Part shown: in pieces, positions 7,304 to 16,117 of the stretch
Layout of the letters: each line of letters begins with the position of its first letter
Position numbering within the stretch: the stretch's first letter is position 1
DNA from: Candidatus Calditenuaceae archaeon
Lineage (GTDB): Archaea; Thermoproteota; Nitrososphaeria_A; Caldarchaeales; Calditenuaceae
Direction of reading: 5' to 3'
Length of the DNA stretch: 43,496 bases
Assembly: GCA_025058225.1 (NCBI GenBank)
Contig: JANXEE010000007.1
Location: 1-43,496, forward strand
Program-made: the position numbers and the translations under genes
Notes under the pieces: model-generated
The model's database searches: none
What the model was told of the DNA's origin: nothing
Seen by the model: the letters and a program-made list of their open reading frames with translations, nothing else

Positions 7304-8786
7304 CTCTTCGCTCCTCCTCTGGGATCTCGAACGTGATCAACAGCGGAACAGGTGAGGGGTTGAGCTTGCCTATGAGGAAGAAGTAGCCCTCGGGAAGTCT
7401 GAGGAGCTGATCGCTCTGAACTAAGGACGTCGCGAAGAACTTCTCCGCCTCCAGCGCGTCAAGCGGATGTATCCTGCCGATGAAGAGCGTGTTGAGGTTT
7501 CGCCTGACTGCAGCGTTTATGCCAATCTCACCCGCGATGCCCTGTGATATCAGGGTCAACGCCAGTCTGTAGGACCTTCCGAGCGCCGCGAGCTCCGTCA
7601 GCATCTTCGTCGTCCTCTCCTCTAGTCCCTTTGGCTGCCACGGGCAGTACTGAGGTGCCTCGTCGATCACCAAGGCGATCCTCAGCTCCTGTTTCTCCTC
7701 CATCAACCTCTTCAGGTATCTCGCGATCGAGAGGAACATGCTCAGCTTCTGCTCCTTGGCGCCGTAACTCAGGTCAAGGACCAAAAGGTGCTTCTCCCTG
7801 AGCTCCCGTATGATCTCGTCGGGCCTCTTGGTCCCCATCACCGGCCTCAGTTCTGCAGCGTCGAGTTTGTCGAAGACTCTCTTGACCTTCCTCAGGTAAA
7901 TCTCTCCCCATCTTGAGAGCCTCCCGTACTGGTCGGTGTTGTCGGCCCTGATCACGCTCTCGAGGTTTCTCAGCAGGTTCGACTTGGTCTCGAGCTCGTC
8001 GATGCCCCTCCAGTTGGTGGTGGCGATCACCTCGTCCAAATAGTTCACGAGCCTCGAACCCGTGTCACCACCTCCGAACTCGTTGAGTGCGGATGCCAAG
8101 TAATCCTTGACTGAGGCGTCGTCTAGCTCAACGTCACCCATGTTTATCACGCGATCGGAGTAGTAGGGTGCGTAGTCGGAACCTTTCCAGTCAAGTATCA
8201 ACACGTCGTATCCGTTCCTCATCAGCAGCGGTATCACTTGATGTCTGCAAAGGTAAGACTTACCTGAACCGGTGACGCCGAAGATCCCTATGTGCGATGA
8301 GATGTACTCGGCCTGCACAGGGACCTCCCAAGTCTTGAAGCCGGTCGCGTAGTAACCCACTCTCTGCGTCGAGGTCGAGAGGAACTCCATGGGGTTGGTC
8401 CGGACGTTGAACCTGTAGACCTTGGACCCCGGGGCCACGATGGTCATGTTCTGGTGGATCTTGCCGCTGGTCACGTCGCCGATCACGACTAGCCTGAAGG
8501 CGTAGAACTCCTTCGCGGTGCTGGCGGTCCCACCTCTCCTCGCGTATGCCACGCCGGGTGTGTAATTGACGGCTCGAAGGGCGTCGTTGACCCCGAATCC
8601 GCCTCTGCAGATCGCGAGGACCTTGTTGCCGTTACGGTTGTCGATCAGGACCAGCGTCTCGTTCGTGACGAGCTTCTCCATACCCTCGTAGAGAATAACG
8701 AGGCTCTCGTTCTCCCTCGATCCGCTCGCGACCACCCCGATCTCCTCGAGCTCCCCGGTCATCCGGGCAAGGTCTGTGACCTCCAA
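7293..8786 (-). CDS. herA: HerA hexameric DNA translocase/helicase
   Basis: The protein has an N-terminal beta-barrel-like HAS domain (about residues 1-150) and then the FtsK-HerA ATPase core. The Walker A motif GVTGSGKS is at residues 170-177, and the Walker B region LVIDEAPQY lies about 200 residues later. HerA pumps DNA for NurA in end resection. The TTG start at 8786 has GGAG 6 bases upstream on the minus strand. The gene is divergent from lysK, and TATA-like sequences for both genes lie in 8787-8883. Confidence 0.88.
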   Translation of the reverse strand: MEVTDLARMTGELEEIGVVASGSRENESLVILYEGMEKLVTNETLVLIDNRNGNKVLAICRGGFGVNDALRAVNYTPGVAYARRGGTASTAKEFYAFRLVVIGDVTSGKIHQNMTIVAPGSKVYRFNVRTNPMEFLSTSTQRVGYYATGFKTWEVPVQAEYISSHIGIFGVTGSGKSYLCRHQVIPLLMRNGYDVLILDWKGSDYAPYYSDRVINMGDVELDDASVKDYLASALNEFGGGDTGSRLVNYLDEVIATTNWRGIDELETKSNLLRNLESVIRADNTDQYGRLSRWGEIYLRKVKRVFDKLDAAELRPVMGTKRPDEIIRELREKHLLVLDLSYGAKEQKLSMFLSIARYLKRLMEEKQELRIALVIDEAPQYCPWQPKGLEERTTKMLTELAALGRSYRLALTLISQGIAGEIGINAAVRRNLNTLFIGRIHPLDALEAEKFFATSLVQSDQLLRLPEGYFFLIGKLNPSPVPLLITFEIPEEERRGGR

Positions 8787-8883
8787 CTTCGCTCCTTCAC
8801 GTTAACTCAAAACCACCGGTAAATATCTGAGGCCCCTTCAGGGGTTACCGGGTTAATAAGAGGCTCACGATGTTGATCTGGGG
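8787..8883. promoter_or_regulatory. divergent promoter region between herA and lysK
   Basis: On the minus strand GATATTTACC (about 8818-8829) can serve herA. On the plus strand GGTTAATAAG (about 8849-8858) can serve lysK. Between them CCCC-TTCA-GGGG forms a short hairpin-like inverted repeat that could be a regulator site. Confidence 0.4.
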
Positions 8884-9927
8884 TTGAGGGTAGAGGAGGT
8901 CTTAATAGAACTGTTGAGGGTCTACTCTCCAAGCGGCCAAGAGAAGGCCCTCGAACCCGTCATGAGGAGGTTCCAGAGGGAGCTGGGATACAACGATCTC
9001 GTGATCGACTCTGCGGGCAACTACCTCTTCGTCAGGGGGAGCGGAGACCGTAGGGTGCTGCTGGCGGGGCACGTCGACACCGTCCCGGGTCAGATCGAGG
9101 TCTCCAGAAGGGGCGACAGGATAAGGGGCAGGGGTGCGGTCGATGCGAAGGGACCGTTCGCGGCGATGCTCTTCGCCGGATCGAAGTGCGAAGTCCGGTC
9201 CGGTTACAGTGTCGTTGTCGGAGGACTAGTGGATGAGGAGGGCGAGGGCTCCGGTGCTAAGGAGCTACTCAACTCGGCGTTCAAGGCCGACCACATCGTT
9301 ATCGGCGAGCCGACAGGCACTACCGGGGTCGCGATCAGCTACAGGGGCAGTGTAACGCTGGCGCTCACCAGTAAGGGAAGGGGCGGTCACAGCTCAGCGC
9401 CCTACATGGGTGACTCGGCCCTCGACAGGTTGCTGGATGCGATCGAGACCATAAGGTCAGTCTTCAACGGAAGGAGTTACGACGAACCAACTTCAGCGGT
9501 GACCGTGATTAAGGCGGGAGACTGGCCGACCAGGCTGCCTGAGCAGGCTGAAGCGATCGTCAACGTGAGGTTCCCTCCTTCGATGGAGACCAGATCGATA
9601 CTGGAGAGGGTGGAGGCGATCTGCTCGCTCTACGGCTGTTCGTTCGTGGTGAGGGACGTCACCGAGCCGTTCCAGACTAGTGTCTCGCAACCCGTGCCGA
9701 GGGCCCTCATCAGGTCGATGCTGAAGTTGGGCGTCAGGCCAAGAGTGGTCAAGAAGACAGGCAGCAGCGACATGAACGTCCTCTGGAAGCTGACGATGAG
9801 CATCTCGGCCTGCGGCCCCGGGAACTCTCTATTGGCTCACACCTCAGAGGAGGAGGTGAGCGTCGGAGACCTGGAGCTCGCTTCCAAGATCTATGCGGGC
9901 GCCATCAGTGAGCTTCAGTCCAGGTGA
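8884..9927 (+). CDS. lysK: LysK-type hydrolase: [LysW]-lysine/ornithine carrier release
   Basis: This is a 347-residue M20-family metallohydrolase. The metal sites are in GHVDTVPG, GRGAVDAKGP, DEEGEGSG and IGEPTG, and the RGSVTLALTSKGRGGHSSAP stretch marks the dimerisation domain. The short form with RGAVDAKGP is typical of LysK, which frees lysine (and in some archaea ornithine) from the LysW carrier protein in the AAA-type lysine/arginine pathway. The TTG at 8884 is required because the nearby ATG at 8873 opens a frame that stops at once. The rest of the lys cluster is not here. The gene converges on argH, a neighbour that fits an arginine role. Confidence 0.85.
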   Translation: MRVEEVLIELLRVYSPSGQEKALEPVMRRFQRELGYNDLVIDSAGNYLFVRGSGDRRVLLAGHVDTVPGQIEVSRRGDRIRGRGAVDAKGPFAAMLFAGSKCEVRSGYSVVVGGLVDEEGEGSGAKELLNSAFKADHIVIGEPTGTTGVAISYRGSVTLALTSKGRGGHSSAPYMGDSALDRLLDAIETIRSVFNGRSYDEPTSAVTVIKAGDWPTRLPEQAEAIVNVRFPPSMETRSILERVEAICSLYGCSFVVRDVTEPFQTSVSQPVPRALIRSMLKLGVRPRVVKKTGSSDMNVLWKLTMSISACGPGNSLLAHTSEEEVSVGDLELASKIYAGAISELQSR

Positions 9928-11360
9928 GTTCGTTCTTTGGCTTTGCCCAACAACTTCATCCTGACCTGCTCCCTGGCCTCCAGTTCGGCCTCGGCCCACT
10001 TCCTCAGCGACTCGACTTCGAGCACCAAGAGGTCGCAAGCCCTCCGGACCTCGTCGGGGTGGGAGGAACCCAGTACCCTGTAGCTCCGAACTACCTTCTC
10101 TGGCTTGAGGAAATCGCTGAGCGCAGAGAGCGACTCGTCGTCCAGTCCGAGCGCCCTACCCTCCGCTATCACCTCAGAGATCCCCGACCCTGAAGCAAAG
10201 AGCCTCGAAAGCCTCGCGGCGATGCCATGAGCCCTCCTGAAGGTCATCTTGCGGTTGAGAGCCAAGTGCGCGGCGAACTCCGTGATCCCCGCTATCGGAT
10301 GAACCGCGCGCACAGCTTCCTCCGTAACCCTCATACCCGCTATCAAGCCCTTCATCACCCTCATCGAGTCAAGTGCTGCGGCAGATGGAGGCCAGATGTG
10401 CCTTGTTGACTCCTGAAGGTCGAGAACGTAGCCCCCGAACCTGCGGGCTAGGGTCGCCGTGAGACTCGTCAGACCGCCGAGGGCCTTCGCTGCGATCGTC
10501 CTCGCAACTTCTGCCACCACCGGGTTACGTTTGTGGGGCATGATGCTGCTCGTGGAGCAATACTCGTCACCTATCTCGATAAGCTGCATGCTGACGTACC
10601 TCACGATCTCCTCTGCCAGATCAGTCAGTGCGACCGATAATCTACACAGCGCCCCAAGATATGTTATTATGAAATCTCTAGAAGAGCTCGCCTCGAGTGC
10701 GTTCAGGAGAGGTCCTTTGAACCCGAGCAGCTCCGAGAGGGCCGAACGGTCGTGGGGTACGGAAGTGCCTCCAACGGGGCCCGCTCCCAGCGGCGACTCG
10801 GCGACGTCGTCGTAGAGGCTTTTGAGAGCCCTCAAGGATTTCAGGATCCTAGATGCGTGGTAGGTGAGGACGAACCCGAACGTTCCAGGGGCAGCGACCT
10901 GCTCGTGTGTGAACAAGGGAAAAACGGTCTCGGCGTGATCCCGAGCCTTAGAGATCAGCGCCTCCGCCAGACTTGATCCCTCGCTGACCAACTCCGCGAT
11001 GTACTTCATCAACCTCAGCCGAATCGCTGCGGCGACCGCATCGTTCCTGCTCTTTCCAAGGGCCAAGTTCTCACCGGCCTCTGGAACGGCCGACTTCAGG
11101 TACTCCTCGATGACCATGTGGACGTCCTCAAGCTTGTAATCCGTCATGGGGAGCGTTGACGGATGCGCGCTCCTCAGGGCCTTGATAGCCCTATCCAGTG
11201 TCTCGCTGTCTATCAGACCCATCCTCTCGAGTGAGGTCAGATGGGCCGCGTTCACAAGGACTACCTCATCGAAGATCTGGAGGTCTACGTCGAGCGATGA
11301 GATGAACTTCGCCACGTCCTCAGGCATCTCCCTCTCTAAACGCCCGGACCTGAACGACAC
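9915..11360 (-). CDS. argH: argininosuccinate lyase
   Basis: The product of 481 residues belongs to the fumarase/aspartase superfamily. Visible signatures are LEDVHMVIEEYL, LALGKSRNDAVA, SPLGAGPVGGTSVPHDR and the catalytic loop SSIMPHKRNPV. The combination with PLGAG and TSVPHDR fits ArgH better than adenylosuccinate lyase. It splits argininosuccinate into arginine and fumarate. The start is set at the GTG at 11360, just after a GGGGGAAC ribosome binding site; the upstream open frame runs antisense through the LSm gene and is not coding. Its 3' end overlaps lysK by 13 bases. Confidence 0.85.
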   Translation of the reverse strand: MSFRSGRLEREMPEDVAKFISSLDVDLQIFDEVVLVNAAHLTSLERMGLIDSETLDRAIKALRSAHPSTLPMTDYKLEDVHMVIEEYLKSAVPEAGENLALGKSRNDAVAAAIRLRLMKYIAELVSEGSSLAEALISKARDHAETVFPLFTHEQVAAPGTFGFVLTYHASRILKSLRALKSLYDDVAESPLGAGPVGGTSVPHDRSALSELLGFKGPLLNALEASSSRDFIITYLGALCRLSVALTDLAEEIVRYVSMQLIEIGDEYCSTSSIMPHKRNPVVAEVARTIAAKALGGLTSLTATLARRFGGYVLDLQESTRHIWPPSAAALDSMRVMKGLIAGMRVTEEAVRAVHPIAGITEFAAHLALNRKMTFRRAHGIAARLSRLFASGSGISEVIAEGRALGLDDESLSALSDFLKPEKVVRSYRVLGSSHPDEVRRACDLLVLEVESLRKWAEAELEAREQVRMKLLGKAKERTHLD

Positions 11361-11435
11361 GGGTCGAGTTCCCCCATGCCCGTTATCACTGTTTCCTCTG
11401 ACCAGCACGTTAATATGGATCGACCCGGGGAGGAA

Positions 11436-11687
11436 ATGCGTACGGGCATGTCGGCTGACATAACACTCAAGCTGCTGAACAAGAGCCTCGGGAACCAGGT
11501 GCTGATCAAGCTTAGGAGCGGCAGGATGATAAGGGGGGTGCTGGTGGGCTTCGACCAGCACATGAACGTCGTCCTCAACCCCGCGGAGGAGGTCCATCAG
11601 GACGGCAACTCGAACAGGCTTGGCACCGTAATCCTCAGAGGGGACAACATCGTCATGATCTCCCCAGGTCAGTTGAAGGGGGAGTGA
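11436..11687 (+). CDS. archaeal Sm-like protein (LSm)
   Basis: The 83-residue product has both Sm motifs: LGNQVLIKLRSGRMIRGVLV with GFDQHMNVVL (Sm1), and VILRGDNIVMI (Sm2). LSm proteins form heptameric rings that bind U-rich RNA. I prefer the ATG at 11436 because a TTAATAT box lies about 23 bases upstream. The ATG at 11448 is also possible, and the longer frame upstream lacks family similarity. It is followed after 6 bases by the L37e gene, a pairing well known in archaea. Confidence 0.9.
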   Translation: MRTGMSADITLKLLNKSLGNQVLIKLRSGRMIRGVLVGFDQHMNVVLNPAEEVHQDGNSNRLGTVILRGDNIVMISPGQLKGE

Positions 11688-11693
11688 GACCTG

Positions 11694-11870
11694 ATGACGA
11701 AGGGCACGCCCTCGATGGGGAAGTTCAAGACCCCGACGCACGCGAGATGTAGAAGGTGTGGCAGGAGGTCCTTTCATTACAGATCTAGGAGGTGCGCCCA
11801 CTGCGGGTTCCCTGACACCAAATGGAGGAGGTACAGGTGGTTGAAGAGCCTGAAGGAGAGGGCCAGTTAG
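11694..11870 (+). CDS. rpl37e: 50S ribosomal protein L37e
   Basis: This 58-residue gene is easily missed by length filters. The product starts MTKGTPSMGKFKTPTH and contains the zinc-binding CRRCGRRSFHYRSRRCAHCG, with four cysteines in two CxxC pairs, then a basic tail (WRRYRWLKSLKERAS). This is the L37e zinc-ribbon protein of the large ribosomal subunit. It sits directly behind the LSm gene in the conserved archaeal order. Its stop codon overlaps the end of the convergent winged-helix gene by 4 bases. Confidence 0.93.
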   Translation: MTKGTPSMGKFKTPTHARCRRCGRRSFHYRSRRCAHCGFPDTKWRRYRWLKSLKERAS

Positions 11871-12448
11871 ATCTTCGCAAGCTCCTCCAGCAGTTCAAGG
11901 ACCCGTCTGCCGTTCTCCGTCAACCTGTAGTTCCAACCCTGATCGTCGACGCGTTCTATCAGTCCGTACCTGCTCAGTATCTCGACGTGTCTGTCGACCG
12001 ATTTCCAGTCCATCTTCAGCTCCTCAGCTAACTGGTTCCTGTTCATGGGCTCTTCCAGCCTCCTGAGGATCTCCACCCGGGTCTTAGCACCCCTCATCCT
12101 CACTAGAAGTCTGAAGACGTCGTAGTCGAAGTAGCTCCGGGTCCACATCCTCCTGACGTATCCCTTGAAGGCGACCGTACCTATGAAGCCGATCCAGGCA
12201 CCTACAGCGGCCAGCAACAATGCATTCGACGCTCCTGATGGGCTCAGGATCTCACCTCTGGTCCGAGCACCTGCAATCTCGGGTTCGCCTTCGCGGAGGG
12301 GCTCACGCGTGATCACGACTTCAGAAGTGTCCTGGGGCCATGAGATGTACCAGAGGATCGTAAGGGTGACACCCGTGACCGCTAGGGTTACCGCGACGTA
12401 GTCGTACCACCTATTGGTCACAGCCGTAACGGCCCTCTCTAACTTCAT
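11867..12448 (-). CDS. membrane-anchored winged-helix regulator
   Basis: The protein has a transmembrane segment near residues 17-37 and a second near 76-95, with an extracytoplasmic or loop region of about 40 residues between them. An ArsR/MarR-like winged-helix domain follows at the C-terminus: LLVRMRGAKTRVEILRRLEE, then NRNQLAEELKMDWKSVDRHV and GLIERVDDQGWNYRLTENGR. It may therefore report a membrane or surface signal directly to DNA. The ATG at 12448 lies 27 bases from a TATA-like box centred at 12475. It is divergent from the SIMPL gene, a plausible target. No closer family is recognised. Confidence 0.75.
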   Translation of the reverse strand: MKLERAVTAVTNRWYDYVAVTLAVTGVTLTILWYISWPQDTSEVVITREPLREGEPEIAGARTRGEILSPSGASNALLLAAVGAWIGFIGTVAFKGYVRRMWTRSYFDYDVFRLLVRMRGAKTRVEILRRLEEPMNRNQLAEELKMDWKSVDRHVEILSRYGLIERVDDQGWNYRLTENGRRVLELLEELAKI

Positions 12449-12470
12449 TCCCCTAGGGACTTCCGTAGAT

Positions 12471-12538
12471 CGTATATTTCTGAGTTTATCCGAATCGTGA
12501 GGTGGGAGGTCTTCACTCTGGTAAAAGTTGACATATAC
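12471..12538. promoter_or_regulatory. divergent leaderless promoters
   Basis: The minus-strand TATA-like AAATATACG (12471-12479) is 27 bases from the ATG at 12448. The plus-strand ACATATAC (12531-12538) is 26 bases from the ATG at 12561. Both distances predict leaderless mRNAs. Confidence 0.6.
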
Positions 12539-12560
12539 ACCACTCGAATGAACCTGTGAG

Positions 12561-13325
12561 ATGGGTCAAACTGGTACAACAAGTGTGACAAACCTTGCAC
12601 TTGTAGCAGCGGTCGTAGCCCTTGCGATTGGTTTCGTCTTGGTCTCGACGAACAGCAGGACCATAAACGTGAACATGGGTGGCCCAGGAACGGAGTACAA
12701 CGTCATCACCATCACGGGCTCAGCATCGATGAAGGTCGTCCCAGATGAGGGGAGGCTGCAGGTGGGAGTCCTCACGAGAGGACAGACCGCGTCGGAGGCG
12801 ATGAGATCGAACTCGGAGGTCTCCAACAGGGTCGTCTCGGCGTTGAAGGGTATAGGGTTAGCAGATCGGGACCTCCGGACCAGTGGCGTGTCCGTCAACC
12901 CGGAGTATGACTGCAGTTCGGGACAGTGTGTCCTCAAGGGATACGTGGCCACGAACACGCTTGAGGTAACTCTCAGGGGGGAGTTCGTGAGGAGGGCCGG
13001 CGAGGTGATCGACGAGGCAGTTGAGGCCGGATCTAACTTGATCTACGGCATCTCCTTCACGGTATCAACCGAAAGGAAGCGCCAACTTAGTCAAGATCTG
13101 ATGAGGGCTGCTGTCTCGGACGCCCGCTCAAAGGCCGAGCTCCTGACCAGGGAGTTAGGTCTCAGGATAGTTGGGGTTGCAAGCGTATCCGTTAACCTCC
13201 AGGAACCCATGCCAGTCGTCCCTACTGCCGTTGAAGCGAGGGGTGCCGAGTTGAGGTCTACGCCCGTATCGCCCGGTGAGCTGACCGTATGGGCTCAGGT
13301 GACTGTCTCCTTCAAAATCGAGTGA
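12561..13325 (+). CDS. secreted or anchored SIMPL (DUF541) domain protein
   Basis: An N-terminal hydrophobic segment (about residues 10-27) acts as signal or anchor. The rest is a SIMPL/DUF541 domain: ITGSASMKVVPDEGRLQVGV, then the helix with AMRSNSEVSNRVVSALKGIG, SGVSVNPEYD and a C-terminal AEL-rich helix. This family is found in the cell envelope or periplasm of bacteria and archaea; its biochemical role is poorly understood, although stress links are reported in bacteria. The start at 12561 is exactly where transcription is predicted to begin. The stop is one base from the convergent aconitase stop codon. Confidence 0.85.
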   Translation: MGQTGTTSVTNLALVAAVVALAIGFVLVSTNSRTINVNMGGPGTEYNVITITGSASMKVVPDEGRLQVGVLTRGQTASEAMRSNSEVSNRVVSALKGIGLADRDLRTSGVSVNPEYDCSSGQCVLKGYVATNTLEVTLRGEFVRRAGEVIDEAVEAGSNLIYGISFTVSTERKRQLSQDLMRAAVSDARSKAELLTRELGLRIVGVASVSVNLQEPMPVVPTAVEARGAELRSTPVSPGELTVWAQVTVSFKIE

Positions 13326-13326
13326 C

Positions 13327-16053
13327 TCATGAACCCAGCAACTTCCTCAACACGTAATTCAGAATTCCTCCGTTTTTGTAATACTCGACCTCTATGGGTG
13401 TGTCAAGTCTTGCGATCGCTCCGAACTCGATCGTGGAACCGTCGGTTTTTCTCGCTCTCACGAGGAGCCTCTTCCTGGGGCGAAGTCCCTCCGATATTCC
13501 TAAGATGTCGAAGGTCTCCGTTCCGTCGAGTCCAAGTCCCTTCCAGCTCTGCCCGGTCTCGAACTGCAGCGGGAGCACCCCCATCCCCACTAGGTTGCTC
13601 CTGTGGATCCTCTCGAAGCTCTCCGCGATCACCGCCCTCACCCCGAGCAGATGGACCCCTTTGGCAGCCCAGTCCCTAGAGCTCCCAGCGCCGTACTGCT
13701 TCCCTGCGATGACAAGCAGCGGTACCTCCTCGGCCTTGTACCGCATCGCGGCCTCGTAGACGCTCGTCATCTCCCCCGATGGCAGGTGCCTCGTCCACCA
13801 CCCCTCACGGCCCGGGACCAGCTGGTTCTTCAGCCTCACGTTGGCGAAGGTCCCCCTCATCATCACTTCGTGGTTGCCCCTCCTTGCGCCGTAGGTGTTG
13901 AACTCGTCAGGCGACACGCCCAGCGACCTCAGGTACTCTCCCGCTGGACTGCCGGGTAATATGGCGCCCGCTGGCGATATGTGGTCGGTCGTGATCCTGT
14001 CCGTGAGCAGCACCAGAACCCTTGCACCCGTGATGTCCTCAGGCTCCTCGGCCTTCAGGGAGAACCTCTCGAAGAAGGGTGGCTCCTTGACGTAGGTCGA
14101 GCTCGGGTCCCAGTGGAAGACCTCACCGGTCGGCGCGTCGAGGGCCCTCCAGCGGTCATCGCCCTTGAAGACGTCGGTGTATTTGAGCTTGAAAAGCTCG
14201 GGGCTGATCGACCTCTCGATCACCTCGGCGATCTCCTTCATGTCCGGCCAAATCTCCCTGAGATAGACGGGTCTGCCTTCCCTGTCCCGGCCGAGCGGCT
14301 CCTCCGTCAGGTCGATGTCCACCCTACCGGCGATCGCGTAAGCGACCACGAGCATCGGCGAGGCAAGGAAGTTGCCCTTGACCTGCGGATGGATCCTGCC
14401 CTCGAAGTTCCTGTTGCCGCTGAGGACGGAGAAGGTCGTGAGGTTGTGCTTATCGATGGCCTCCGCGACCGGTTGAGGCAGCGGACCGCTGTTACCGATG
14501 CAAGTAGTGCAACCGTAGCCCACTAGGGAGAACCCCAGCTTCTCGAGGTAAGGGTAGAGCCCCGATCCCTTCAGGTACTCCACCACCACCTGAGAGCCCG
14601 GCGCGAGGCTCGTTTTTACGTACGCCGGTACCGAGAGCCCCCTCTCGATCGCCTTCTTCGCGAGGAGGCCCGCTCCTATCATCACCGTCGGGTTGGAGGT
14701 GTTCGTGCAGCTGGTTATTGCTGCGATAACGAGGGACCCGTCGCCGATAGCGTAGGTCTCACCGTTGAACTTCACCTCCACCGAGGCTGATCTGCCGGTA
14801 ATGGATCCACCTTCTCCCTCCCACCTCGTGACGTTGTTGGTCGCACCGCCCTGACCCAACAAACCCTTGGATCTCCTGATGTAGTCGAGGACGGTTCTCT
14901 TGAGGTGCTTCAAGGCGATTCTGTCCTCCGGGTTCGCGGGGCCGGCGAGGCTCGGCTCGATGTCGGTGAGGTTCAGCTCCACCACTTCTGTGTATCTCCC
15001 CTTCCACTCGTAGTCCTCAAGGAAGAGGCCCTGTTCCTTCGCGTAGGCCTCAACGAGTGAAATCCTCGACTCGCTCCTGCCGGTCAGTCTAAGGTACACC
15101 AATGTGTGGTAATCGATCGGGAAGAAGCCGGCCGTTGCACCGTACTCCGGCGCCATGTTGGAGACGGTGGCCCTGTCTGGGACGGTGATGTGTTTGAGAC
15201 CCGGACCGAAGAACTCGACGAACTTCCCAACGACGTCCTTCTTCCTCAGCAGCTCAGTCACCTGAAGAACTAGGTCTGTAGCGGTGACACCCTCCTTCAG
15301 TTCGCCGGTCAGTCTCACCCCTACCACCTCCGGGACTGTCATGTAGTAGGGTTGTCCGAGCATCACCGCCTCAGCTTCGATGCCACCAACTCCCCATCCG
15401 AGTACTCCGAGGCCGTTCACCATCGGGGTGTGGGAGTCCGTTCCTATCAGGGTGTCAGGAAACGCAACGCGAGCTCCGTCGAAGGCCCTGTCGTCCACAA
15501 CGGTAGCCAGGTACTCGAGGTTCACCTGATGCACTATGCCGGTCCCCGGAGGGACCACTTTGAAGTTCTCGAAGGCGGTCTGGGCCCATTTGAGCAGCTG
15601 GTAACGCTCCCTGTTCCTCTCGTACTCGAGCTCGAGGTTCAGCGCGAACGCGTCAGCTCGCCTGAAGTAATCCACTTGGATCGAGTGGTCGACGACCAGA
15701 TGCACTGGCACCTGCGGGTTGATGAGCTTTGGGTCCCTGTTCAACCTCTTCGCTACACCCCTCATCGCCGCGAGGTCGACTATCAGCGGCACTCCGGTGA
15801 AGTCCTGAAGGAGCACCCTGCTGGGGTAGAAGGGTATCTCCTCGACCGAGGCCTGTCCGATTCCCCAGTGCCCGACAGCTCTGACCTCCTCCTCCGTGAC
15901 GATACCGTTGCCTAGATGCCTGTAGAGGTTCTCGAGGAGCACCTTGATCGAGAACGGCATGCTCTCTATGTTCTGTGCGAGCCCTACCTCCTCGAGCTCC
16001 TTGAGTGGATAGATCGTGTAGGTACCGGAGGACAGTTTCAGTTCCCTCGGCAT
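13327..16053 (-). CDS. acnA: aconitate hydratase (AcnA/IRP1 type)
   Basis: The 908-residue product is a full-length aconitase of the IRP1/AcnA branch. The 4Fe-4S ligands are in SCTNTSNPT and GCTTCIGNSG. Also visible are GTDSHTPMVNGLGVLGWGVG, TDHISPAG and the swivel-domain motif GSSRDWAAKG. It interconverts citrate and isocitrate. An isocitrate lyase-family gene lies at 34032. I chose the ATG at 16053 because it is 27 bases from the TATATAAA box at 16077-16084, and homologues start with this PRELKL region. Confidence 0.95.
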   Translation of the reverse strand: MPRELKLSSGTYTIYPLKELEEVGLAQNIESMPFSIKVLLENLYRHLGNGIVTEEEVRAVGHWGIGQASVEEIPFYPSRVLLQDFTGVPLIVDLAAMRGVAKRLNRDPKLINPQVPVHLVVDHSIQVDYFRRADAFALNLELEYERNRERYQLLKWAQTAFENFKVVPPGTGIVHQVNLEYLATVVDDRAFDGARVAFPDTLIGTDSHTPMVNGLGVLGWGVGGIEAEAVMLGQPYYMTVPEVVGVRLTGELKEGVTATDLVLQVTELLRKKDVVGKFVEFFGPGLKHITVPDRATVSNMAPEYGATAGFFPIDYHTLVYLRLTGRSESRISLVEAYAKEQGLFLEDYEWKGRYTEVVELNLTDIEPSLAGPANPEDRIALKHLKRTVLDYIRRSKGLLGQGGATNNVTRWEGEGGSITGRSASVEVKFNGETYAIGDGSLVIAAITSCTNTSNPTVMIGAGLLAKKAIERGLSVPAYVKTSLAPGSQVVVEYLKGSGLYPYLEKLGFSLVGYGCTTCIGNSGPLPQPVAEAIDKHNLTTFSVLSGNRNFEGRIHPQVKGNFLASPMLVVAYAIAGRVDIDLTEEPLGRDREGRPVYLREIWPDMKEIAEVIERSISPELFKLKYTDVFKGDDRWRALDAPTGEVFHWDPSSTYVKEPPFFERFSLKAEEPEDITGARVLVLLTDRITTDHISPAGAILPGSPAGEYLRSLGVSPDEFNTYGARRGNHEVMMRGTFANVRLKNQLVPGREGWWTRHLPSGEMTSVYEAAMRYKAEEVPLLVIAGKQYGAGSSRDWAAKGVHLLGVRAVIAESFERIHRSNLVGMGVLPLQFETGQSWKGLGLDGTETFDILGISEGLRPRKRLLVRARKTDGSTIEFGAIARLDTPIEVEYYKNGGILNYVLRKLLGS

Positions 16054-16076
16054 CCTTTTCCACCTCACTCAGTCGT

Positions 16077-16084
16077 TATATAAA
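16077..16084 (-). promoter_or_regulatory. TATA box of aconitase
   Basis: TATATAAA (minus strand TTTATATA) is centred 27 bases before the ATG at 16053. This supports that start and a leaderless transcript. Confidence 0.65.
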
Positions 16085-16117
16085 TTGAGTCCCGGGTCCC
16101 GTGATGACGTGGCTCCT

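Noticed and set aside
9915-11801. 628-residue version of ArgH
   Set aside because: The first 147 residues are antisense to the LSm gene and have no family similarity. The GTG at 11360 has a ribosome binding site and gives the usual length.
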